Shown in pieces: positions 1-5,589 of a DNA stretch of 5,589 nt; position 1 is the first letter of the stretch; every line of letters starts with the position of its first letter. The notes under the pieces were generated by a model that was given only the letters and a program-made list of their open reading frames with translations, was not told the DNA's origin and searched no databases. The stretch is taken from the NCBI GenBank assembly GCA_023441125.1, contig JAEZQV010000379.1:1-5589 (forward strand), written 5' to 3'. Made by a program: the position numbers and the translations under genes. Source of the DNA: Bacillota bacterium (lineage in GTDB: Bacteria > Bacillota_C > Negativicutes > Sporomusales > Sporomusaceae).

Positions 1-161
1 TTCTTCCCACCACTATTTTCCATATACATAATCAGCAAATTACATTTTTTCGGTAGTTGTCTATTGCTAAAGATTATACGCCTCTTTAACAATCCCCAAA
101 AATAATTGTTGCTTGATGTAAATCAGATAGAAATATTAGACACTAGTAGATTTCATTAACA

Positions 162-746
162 TCACGCTATTTTAACGCCTTTTCTTTCAAAATCATCATG
201 CTCTAGTAAATATTTATATATTTCATCACAAGTAGTAATCTGAGCGAAATAATTATCAAGCCATTCAAGGGCTCTCTGTTTATCTTCCTCTCTTGCAGAT
301 ACCACTCCATCTTGGGGCACCACCACTTTGTAACCTCTAAAAAAAGCATCAGCAGCAGTAGTCTGAACACAAATTTGCGTTTGCATCCCTGTTACAATAA
401 CAGTTTGTATTCCCAGTTCTTTCAACGTTTCATCTAATTTAGTTTCAAAAAAACCACTATCCTTATTTTTTTCAACAATAGTATCAGATTTATGTAAAAA
501 TGCCTCAATTATTTTTGCTCCTTCACTCCCTTTGGTTACCGGAATATGATTACCATACCGCTCAACAGTAGGGTCATCCGGGTTATTAATAAGTTGTAAA
601 TGAATAATTGGTATTTTTAATGAACGCATTTTATCAAGAAATTCACAAAATCTAGGAGTTGCATCCGTTACAGCTTTAATCCTTTCTTCATTTTTATTTA
701 CCAATTCATATTGTAGATCATTTGTCAAAACCGCAACTTTAGACAT
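162..746 (-). CDS. Isochorismatase-family cysteine hydrolase
   Basis: This is a complete 194-residue cytoplasmic enzyme of the isochorismatase-like hydrolase superfamily, which cleaves C-N or vinyl-ether bonds through a cysteine nucleophile (nicotinamidases, N-carbamoyl amidases, isochorismatases). The Asp-Lys-Cys triad is visible: D10 in VLTNDLQ, K93 in VEKNKDSGFF (the family K-x-x-x-S-x-F pattern) and C126 in TGMQTQICVQTTAADA, whose G-x-x-T-x-x-C is the nucleophile loop with the usual cis-peptide. The length is normal for a single-domain member, with no signal peptide or membrane segment. The start is supported by an AGAGAGG Shine-Dalgarno site (complement of 753-759) six bases before the ATG. 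It is transcribed away from the LysR-type regulator across the IS remnant, so it is a plausible target of that regulator. The substrate cannot be told from sequence: nothing marks it specifically as a nicotinamidase or as siderophore-type, so no symbol is given. Base composition is AT-rich, like the regulator and unlike the RND gene. Confidence 0.93.
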   Translation of the reverse strand: MSKVAVLTNDLQYELVNKNEERIKAVTDATPRFCEFLDKMRSLKIPIIHLQLINNPDDPTVERYGNHIPVTKGSEGAKIIEAFLHKSDTIVEKNKDSGFFETKLDETLKELGIQTVIVTGMQTQICVQTTAADAFFRGYKVVVPQDGVVSAREEDKQRALEWLDNYFAQITTCDEIYKYLLEHDDFERKGVKIA

Positions 747-785
747 TACTATCCTCTCTCTTTCTTTTTTAATTTATTTATTTCA

Positions 786-815
786 ATTATGCTACGCTTA
801 ACATTAAGTCACTAA
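786..815 (-). promoter_or_regulatory. Possible promoter of the hydrolase gene
   Basis: Reading the minus strand, CATAAT (786-791) matches five of six bases of the sigma-A -10 box and lies about 40 bases upstream of the hydrolase ATG. The best -35 candidate is TTAGTG (810-815) with an 18-base spacer, which is a poor match. A TTCAAT half-site (782-787, plus strand) overlaps the -10 and resembles the arms of the palindromes before the LysR gene, but such hexamers are common in AT-rich DNA. This is a pattern call only. Confidence 0.3.
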
Positions 816-872
816 CGAGCAAATTGACTAACAGATATTTACAGTTAAAAGGTATCCTATGCAATTTAAGTT

Positions 873-1272
873 TCACAAAAATTTCTGTAAGTGGTACATT
901 GTTTTTGTTAGCCGATAAATCATAGCGACTTTGTCGCGTTGACTGGCAGTGCGTGCTTCTTTGAGCCTGCGTCCTAAACGGCAGTAAATTCCGTCCCCAT
1001 CACACAGTAGAGATACGTTAACGCAACTAACACCAGAATTCTATCGATAGCTTGTGAGGAGCATACCTGATAGGTATTTAGGCCAAAGTTGCTTTTCGTC
1101 TGACGAAAAAGGGTGATCAGCCAACGCTCACTGTAATACTCGAGTAAGTATGGGTTGCTAACTCATTATCGGTAGACAAAAAGGCATGTAGGCAACCTGA
1201 TTTCTGAAAGGCCGTTTCGGCCAGCACAAGTTGAGCAGATGTATCGGGGGTAATAGCCAAAGGTGCAAATCA
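873..1272 (-). pseudogene. Decayed IS4/IS701-like DDE transposase, C-terminal part
   Basis: Reading the minus strand, three frames in succession give one coherent transposase C-terminus. Frame A (about 1272-1150) reads SAQLVLAETAF and CLHAFLSTDNELATH. Frame B (about 1150-995) reads LLEYYSERWLITLFRQTK, then SNFGLNTYQVCSSQAIDR and ILVLVALTYLYCVMG. Frame C (about 995-873) reads GDGIYCRLGRRLKEARTA and so on to a TGA at 873-875. The order LHAFLSTD, YYSERW, FRQTK..GLNTYQVRS, AIDR, LTYLYC is what I recall for IS4/IS701-type DDE transposases. Frames A and B end in stops at 1117-1119 and 974-976 when read straight through, so at least two frameshifts are present. Relatives read RWxIExFFRQTK, whereas this copy reads RWLITLFRQTK, one residue short where the catalytic Glu belongs (between 1114 and 1115). 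The N-terminal two-thirds, with the two catalytic Asp residues, is absent. I found no paired terminal inverted repeats. Family placement is from remembered motifs, not a search. Confidence 0.78.
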
Positions 1273-1375
1273 CGTCATTCCAATAAGCTATTATTTTCAT
1301 GTCATTCACTCCCATATGTAGAAATTTACTTTTAATTCTGTACCAATTGAACTAATACTAATTTACATTTTTTAG
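1273..1375. other. AT-rich spacer upstream of the regulator promoter
   Basis: No open frame with recognisable product, tRNA or convincing hairpin is seen here. The minus strand has a short open stretch (about 1183-1313) starting near a GTG/ATG pair, but it runs out of frame with the transposase motifs and resembles no known protein. The break between transposase-like sequence and this AT-rich DNA, near 1270, is the likely deletion or insertion edge of the IS remnant. Confidence 0.4.
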
Positions 1376-1413
1376 TTGATTTATTGTATCATAGGAATAA
1401 TAAATAATAAAAT
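1376..1413 (+). promoter_or_regulatory. Candidate promoter(s) of the LysR-type gene
   Basis: Two overlapping sigma-A-like pairs precede the regulator. One is TTGTAT (1384-1389) and TAAAAT (1408-1413) with an 18-base spacer. The other is TTGATT (1376-1381) and TAATAA (1398-1403) with a 16-base spacer. The first would place the transcript start within the palindrome cluster at 1424-1449, a position suited to autorepression. The DNA is so AT-rich that chance matches are likely. Confidence 0.38.
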
Positions 1414-1423
1414 TGAATGTTTA

Positions 1424-1449
1424 GAATCTAAGATTCAATAATATTGAAT
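1424..1449. promoter_or_regulatory. Overlapping palindromes, probable LysR-type operator
   Basis: Two perfect inverted repeats overlap by four bases: GAATCT-A-AGATTC (1424-1436) and ATTCAATA-A-TATTGAAT (1433-1449). The second contains a symmetric TTC-N9-GAA, giving T1435-N11-A1447, which satisfies the T-N11-A rule for LysR-type binding sites. A further TTGAAT at 1413-1418 pairs imperfectly with ATTCAA at 1433-1438. The cluster ends 16 bases before the ATG, against the Shine-Dalgarno site. Binding here would suit negative autoregulation of the regulator gene, and perhaps control of the divergent hydrolase. The repeats are directly visible; the binding role is inferred. Confidence 0.5.
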
Positions 1450-1465
1450 TTAAGAAGGGTGATCT

Positions 1466-2347
1466 ATGGAGTTTAGACAGCTTAAGACCTTTGTGGTCAT
1501 TGCAAAACTGGGAAGTTTTGTACAGGCGGCGGATAGGCTGGGATATGCCCAGTCAACGATAACAAACCATATTCAGACTCTGGAAAACGAAATAGGTGTT
1601 AGACTATTTGAACGACTAGGACATCGAGTAATGCTAACTGACCAAGGCAGATCTTTTTTGCCATATGCCAAACAAGTGCTCAAGCTTACCTCAGAAGCAT
1701 TAGAGGTAATAGCAAATCCCGCTGTGCCTAATGGCAAATTGACGATCGGTACAAATGAAACACTGGGAACTTACCGAATACCAAAGCTACTTCAAGCTTA
1801 TCGCACAGCTTATCCCGAAGTAGAAATGATTTTAAAGTTTTCTAATTGTAATAGGATTTGCGATTATATTCGAAAAAATGAAATTGATGTTGGTCTTATC
1901 ATTACTGATAAAATTGCAGATGCTGATCTTGTTGTGGAAGACATTTCTTGTGAACAAATGTTTTTCCTGGCCGCTCCGGATCATCCTATCGCGTTAAAGA
2001 AGATAGTTAAACCTTCTGACTTGGCTGAAGCATGTATTATTCTTACCGAATCAGGCTGTAGCTATCGCTTAGCGATAGAAAAGATTTTGAAAGATTTTAG
2101 GATATCGCCACTATCATTTTTGGAAGCTAGCAGTGTTGAATTAATAAAGCAACTGCTTATACTTGGTATGGGAATTTCCATGTTACCCGGTTTTGCCGTA
2201 GAAAAAGAGTTGGCTGAAAGTCAAATGCGCATTATCTGTTGGCATGGGCCTATTCCTAAATTTCAAGTACAAATGTTGCATCATAAAAATAAATGGAAAT
2301 CCCAAGCTCTTCAAGCTTTTTTAGAAATGACACCAAGATTTTTATAA
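1466..2347 (+). CDS. LysR-type transcriptional regulator
   Basis: This is a complete 293-residue LysR-type DNA-binding regulator, a normal length for a family that works as tetramers and responds to a small-molecule co-inducer. Residues 1-60 form the winged helix-turn-helix, with the family pattern FRQLKTFVVIAKLGSF, AADRLGYAQSTITNHIQTLE and GVRLFER. Residues about 60-87 are the linker helix, and about 88-290 the periplasmic-binding-protein-like effector domain, opening with GKLTIGTNETLGTYRIPKLL. The ATG is supported by AAGAAGGGTG (1452-1461) at suitable spacing and by the standard M-E-F-R-Q-L-K-T-F opening. It has no membrane segments, so it is cytoplasmic. It is divergent from the isochorismatase-family gene and convergent with the RND gene, so the hydrolase is the more natural target. 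An operator-like palindrome cluster precedes it and a terminator hairpin follows. The effector cannot be deduced; no specific subfamily was recognised. Confidence 0.95.
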   Translation: MEFRQLKTFVVIAKLGSFVQAADRLGYAQSTITNHIQTLENEIGVRLFERLGHRVMLTDQGRSFLPYAKQVLKLTSEALEVIANPAVPNGKLTIGTNETLGTYRIPKLLQAYRTAYPEVEMILKFSNCNRICDYIRKNEIDVGLIITDKIADADLVVEDISCEQMFFLAAPDHPIALKKIVKPSDLAEACIILTESGCSYRLAIEKILKDFRISPLSFLEASSVELIKQLLILGMGISMLPGFAVEKELAESQMRIICWHGPIPKFQVQMLHHKNKWKSQALQAFLEMTPRFL

Positions 2348-2395
2348 ACTTGATAGATGGTAGGAATTATCTTCAATTTATTCGATAAAAAACAA

Positions 2396-2441
2396 AAGTT
2401 ATTATCAAAACGATATCAATCTATCATTTTGATAATAACTT
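2396..2441 (-). terminator. Long hairpin, terminator for the RND gene
   Basis: A perfect 15-base inverted repeat (2396-2410 with 2427-2441) is extended inside, after one mismatch, by GATA/TATC (2412-2415 with 2422-2425), leaving a six-base loop. On the minus strand the stem is followed by a T-rich run, TTTGTTTTTT (complement of 2386-2395), the arrangement of an intrinsic terminator for the RND transcript, whose stop lies 70 bases upstream. The stem is AT-rich, so strength is uncertain. It may also act weakly on the plus strand, where a short T-run (2447-2451) follows. Confidence 0.7.
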
Positions 2442-2453
2442 ACAACTTTTTAC

Positions 2454-2480
2454 GGACTGCTTCTCAGTCCTGATTTTTTT
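2454..2480 (+). terminator. Intrinsic terminator for the LysR-type gene
   Basis: GGACTG (2454-2459) and CAGTCC (2465-2470) form a six-base GC-containing stem with a CTTCT loop, followed after TGA by seven T residues (2474-2480). This is a classic intrinsic terminator in the plus direction, downstream of the regulator. On the minus strand the stem is followed by A residues rather than T, so it serves only one direction. Confidence 0.72.
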
Positions 2481-2511
2481 GCCTCAACACCGGCTGCCTG
2501 CCATTATCAGC

Positions 2512-5500
2512 CTAATATTGGTGTCTTACTCTTGTCAATATCTGCTTTATCCGCTCACCCAGCCGGATAGGATGTTGTTCAAAATACAAAAAGATAATGG
2601 GTATGATAATCAAGGTAAAAAAGGTCGAGGATAACAGGCCGCCGATCAAAACCCAGGCCATGCTCACCCGGGTTTCAGCCCCTTCCGTCATCGCCAGCGC
2701 CGTCGGCAGCATCCCCACCACCATGGTCAGTGTGGTCATGAAAATAGGTTTCAGTCTGGTTTTACCAGCTTCGATCAGAGCTTCGCGGGCGCTCACGCCC
2801 CGCTCCATCAGCGTCAGGGTATAGTCGAGGAGCAAGGTGCCGTTTTTGGCCACCAGGCCATCCATGACCAGAATCCCGATCAGGGAGTACAGGTTAATGG
2901 TATTGCGGGTAACCGCCAGCAGGATAAGCGAGCCGATCAGCCCCAGGGGCAGGGAAAACATGCGGATCAAGGGCGTCAGCAGCGATTCGTACAAAACGGC
3001 CAGCAGCATATAAACCAAGACAAGCGACAGGGCCAAGGCCTGCAGCATTTCACTGAAGGTATCCTGCATATTGTCAGCCTGGCCGGTAAAACGGTACGTA
3101 ATGTCCGGCCCAAGCTGGTCGTCCGTCAGTTTGGTCCTGATTTCTTCCAGTACTTCGCCGAGCGGCCGGTCGGTCAGGTTAGCCTGCAGGGAAATCGCCC
3201 GCTGTTTGTCAACCCGGCGCAGTAAAACCGGGCCCACGCCGTCTTGGATTTGGGCGATGTCACCAAAGAATACCCGGTGATTACCCGCCTCCACCGGAAT
3301 ACTCCGGATATCGGACGCTTTAAAGCCGTCGCTGCCCTTAAGCCTGACCATGATATCGGTATCCTGTCCATCGTTGTTGGGATCATTGGCCAGCACGCCG
3401 GCCTTCTCACCGGCGATGGCGGCCGTAAATACATTGCTGACAGCGGCTACCGAGGTATTATAAAATTTGAGTTTCTCCCGGTCCACCTTAAGCTGCAGTT
3501 CCGGCATGCCCTCAGTATAGGAACTGCGGATATCCTTCACGCCGCGGATTTGGCCGAGCAGGGCCTGCACCCGGTTCGAGGCGGCTACCAGATGCTCCAT
3601 ATTGGCCCCCAAGAGTTCAAGCTGCACCGGCGTATTGCTGGGACCGCCGCCGACGCCCGAACCGCCGGACACGCCGGCCACCGAGGACTGCGTCTCACTG
3701 ACCCGGACGACAATGCCTTTTAACTGGCTGCCGGCAAACGCCCGCACCGCGTCGGTAACCTGCCAGACACTGCGCCGGCGGTCTTTCCGGTCCACCATCT
3801 GGACCGTAATCGAGCCGTTATTGCCGGCCGGAGTGCCGGCACTGGACAGGCAGTTGGTTACTTCAGGCAAACTGAGAATATATTGTTCGAGCTTGGCCAG
3901 CGCCGCATCGGTCTGATCAATATTCTGGCCGACAGGCAGCTCGATATAGACCCGGAAACTGCCCTCGTCGGTCCGGGGCATATATTCCGCCCCAATCAGG
4001 CCGGCGGGAATAAGCAGTACGGTGGCTACGAAAATCACCAGCACGACGGCCACCACTTTTTTCCCGTTGAACAAACACCAGCGCAGCGCTGCCTCATAAC
4101 GGGCGATAGCCCCGTTCTCCAGCTTGTTCATGAACTGCCACAGTTTACCCTGCGGCTCGGTCAGCCCGTCCCGGTAGAAACGGGAAGCCAGCATCGGGGT
4201 AAGCGAAAAAGAGACAAACAGCGAGAATAAGGTGGCAAATACGATAGTCATGCCAAACTGGCGGAAAAACTGGCCGGTCATGCCGGTCATGAAGGCAATC
4301 GGCATAAAGACAACTACATCACAGAGCGTAATGGCAATGGCGGCCATGCCGATTTCCGTCCGGCCCTCTTCGGCTGCCTGAGCGGCCGGCTTACCCATAT
4401 GCAGGTGCCGGTGGATATTCTCCAGGACGACAATCGAGTCGTCCACCAAAATACCGACACACAGCGCCATCCCCATCAGCGACATCATATTGAAGGTAAA
4501 GCCGGCAATGTACATGGCAAAAAAAGTGGCTATCAGCGAGGTGGGAATGGCGATCATGACGGCGGCGGTTGAACGCCAGCCGCGGAGGAACAGGTACAAA
4601 ACCAGCCCGGTTGTGCACAACCCCTCCACCAAGGTGCCGAAGGTGTTATGCAGCGAGTTGTCAACATACTGCGCCGCATTGGTCACAACGACAAAGTGGT
4701 AATCCGGGTATTCGCTTTCCAGCGTCTTTAGCTGCGCCAGCGCCGCATTGACGGTATCCACCAGGTTGGCATCACTGTTTTTGTAAACGGTAAGCGACAC
4801 GGCATCCTGGCCGTTGGCCCGGCTGTAGCGAGTGGCCCGGCTGTCCTGCTCCTTGACGGCGGCGATTTCGGTCAGGGGAATATTGACGCCGTCGGCATTA
4901 GCGACATACAGCTGCGTAATCTCGTCCGGCTGCTGGAACTGGGCGGTCAGCCGGACATCCGACTGGGTCTTGTCGGTATATACCGAACCGGAAGGCAGCA
5001 GGGCGTTCTCTCCCTTGATCCGGTCGACCACCTGGTTCAACGACAGATTATAATACTGCAGGCGGTCTTTGTCCACTTCGACGGCCACTTCTTTGTCCCG
5101 CCCGCCATACAGTTCTACCTCGGAAACCCCGTTGGCCCGTTCCAGCCGTTCTTTAAACACATCGTCGGCCCGGGTATAAGTCTCCGACAGCGAATAGGGC
5201 GAGGTAACGGCAATCTCCAGCACCGGCGTGGCATTGATATCCCGCTTGACCACCACCGGCTCATCAATCCCGTCCGGCAGCTGCTTTCTGATGGCATTGA
5301 CCTTCTTGGTCGCGTCAATGGAAGCGAAATCGGCATTGGTGCTGAATTCAAATTCCATGATAATGTTGGCCCGTTCCGGCCGGGCGATGGAGGTCATGTG
5401 TTTCAGGTTGGCTACGGAGGAGAGCGCGTCTTCCAGCGGCTTTATGACCTGCTGTTCCACTTCCTCGGTACCGGCGCCCGGATAGTTGACCGACACGGTA

Positions 5501-5589
5501 ACATACGGCGTATTCAAGGCCGGCAGCAATTCCACCCCGATCCGGTGAAAGCTGTATAACCCGAGGACTACGAACAGCAGGACAATCAT
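2512..5589 (-). CDS. RND efflux pump permease, HAE1 family (5' end outside window)
   Basis: This is the inner-membrane subunit of a resistance-nodulation-division exporter (AcrB-like, hydrophobe/amphiphile efflux), which uses proton flow to expel drugs or other amphiphiles together with a membrane-fusion protein and an outer-membrane channel. The visible 1025 residues cover nearly the whole protein. They contain the end of TM1 (to about residue 15), a first periplasmic porter region (about 20-315), TM2-TM6 (about 315-465), TM7 (about 512-533), a second porter region (about 535-840) and TM8-TM12 (about 848-1003). Proton-relay residues are present: the Asp pair D383-D384 in GILVDDSIVVLEN (AcrB D407/D408), K915 in LVAKNGTLL (K940), R945 and T952 in TRLKPIFMT (R971/T978). 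A glycine-rich stretch lies at 637-650. The Met at 5587-5589 is very likely internal: family members carry some 10-15 residues before this point (typically a FxxxRPV motif) and TM1 begins immediately. It is GC-richer than the genes to its left. Partner genes are not in the window and the substrate is unknown. Confidence 0.95.
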   Translation of the reverse strand: MIVLLFVVLGLYSFHRIGVELLPALNTPYVTVSVNYPGAGTEEVEQQVIKPLEDALSSVANLKHMTSIARPERANIIMEFEFSTNADFASIDATKKVNAIRKQLPDGIDEPVVVKRDINATPVLEIAVTSPYSLSETYTRADDVFKERLERANGVSEVELYGGRDKEVAVEVDKDRLQYYNLSLNQVVDRIKGENALLPSGSVYTDKTQSDVRLTAQFQQPDEITQLYVANADGVNIPLTEIAAVKEQDSRATRYSRANGQDAVSLTVYKNSDANLVDTVNAALAQLKTLESEYPDYHFVVVTNAAQYVDNSLHNTFGTLVEGLCTTGLVLYLFLRGWRSTAAVMIAIPTSLIATFFAMYIAGFTFNMMSLMGMALCVGILVDDSIVVLENIHRHLHMGKPAAQAAEEGRTEIGMAAIAITLCDVVVFMPIAFMTGMTGQFFRQFGMTIVFATLFSLFVSFSLTPMLASRFYRDGLTEPQGKLWQFMNKLENGAIARYEAALRWCLFNGKKVVAVVLVIFVATVLLIPAGLIGAEYMPRTDEGSFRVYIELPVGQNIDQTDAALAKLEQYILSLPEVTNCLSSAGTPAGNNGSITVQMVDRKDRRRSVWQVTDAVRAFAGSQLKGIVVRVSETQSSVAGVSGGSGVGGGPSNTPVQLELLGANMEHLVAASNRVQALLGQIRGVKDIRSSYTEGMPELQLKVDREKLKFYNTSVAAVSNVFTAAIAGEKAGVLANDPNNDGQDTDIMVRLKGSDGFKASDIRSIPVEAGNHRVFFGDIAQIQDGVGPVLLRRVDKQRAISLQANLTDRPLGEVLEEIRTKLTDDQLGPDITYRFTGQADNMQDTFSEMLQALALSLVLVYMLLAVLYESLLTPLIRMFSLPLGLIGSLILLAVTRNTINLYSLIGILVMDGLVAKNGTLLLDYTLTLMERGVSAREALIEAGKTRLKPIFMTTLTMVVGMLPTALAMTEGAETRVSMAWVLIGGLLSSTFFTLIIIPIIFLYFEQHPIRLGERIKQILTRVRHQY

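Noticed and set aside
73..78. TATAAT on the minus strand as a -10 box for a gene left of the window
   Set aside because: No acceptable -35 at 16-18 bases and no downstream gene visible to support it.
88..110. AACAAT/ATTGTT hairpin downstream of the hydrolase as its terminator
   Set aside because: Only a six-base AT stem with an 11-base loop and no T-tract on the minus strand, so not convincing.
1..161. Small gene or RNA in the left-edge AT-rich stretch
   Set aside because: No open frame with a ribosome-binding site, no stable structure and no recognisable family; nothing to report.
1093..1109. Perfect 8-1-8 palindrome TTTTCGTC-T-GACGAAAA in the IS remnant as a regulatory site
   Set aside because: It falls on the codons for the conserved FRQTK motif (TTT CGT CAG ACG AAA), so the symmetry is explained by coding sequence.
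1210..1222. GGCCG-TTT-CGGCC short hairpin
   Set aside because: Lies within transposase-homologous codons, has no T-tract, and is probably incidental.
162..2347. A new defence or biosynthetic system formed by the hydrolase and the regulator
   Set aside because: Both are ordinary members of large families and no further partner genes are present; calling this a system would exceed the evidence.
2597..5485. Many antisense and out-of-frame open frames of 60-160 codons within the RND gene
   Set aside because: They lie in GC-rich DNA opposite or across a strongly conserved long gene, have low-complexity or Arg/Pro/Ser-rich translations, and match no family I recognise. They are frame shadows.
5587..5589. 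ATG at the right edge as the true start of the RND permease
   Set aside because: It falls inside TM1 without the usual preceding cytoplasmic residues. The gene almost certainly continues beyond the window.

Overview
The window holds three protein genes and one decayed transposase gene. The mix suggests a diderm Firmicute (Negativicutes, Sporomusa/Pelosinus-like). It combines an HAE1-type RND efflux permease, usual in cells with an outer membrane, with AT-rich genes carrying purine-rich Shine-Dalgarno sites of clostridial style. This assignment is an inference from gene style only; RND permeases also occur in some monoderm Firmicutes.

Left part (1-746): about 160 bases with no recognisable gene, then a complete isochorismatase-family cysteine hydrolase on the minus strand. 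Middle (747-1465): a 719-base gap between that hydrolase and a divergent LysR-type regulator. Most of the gap is the 3' end of an IS4/IS701-like transposase gene on the minus strand. It is broken by two frameshifts and appears to have lost its catalytic glutamate codon. Just before the regulator start lie two overlapping palindromes, one of which fits the T-N11-A LysR box.

Right part: the LysR-type regulator (1466-2347, plus) meets an RND efflux permease (5589-2512, minus) tail to tail. The gap between them carries two hairpins with oppositely placed T-rich tracts, apparently one terminator per strand. The RND gene is clearly GC-richer than everything to its left. Its 5' end lies outside the window.

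The hydrolase and the regulator form the divergent layout typical of a LysR regulator and its target, and the IS remnant probably widened the space between them. The RND pump looks like an independent unit whose membrane-fusion and outer-membrane partners, if adjacent, lie beyond the right edge. I see no CRISPR array, tRNA, rRNA or riboswitch, and no evidence for a new multi-gene system.
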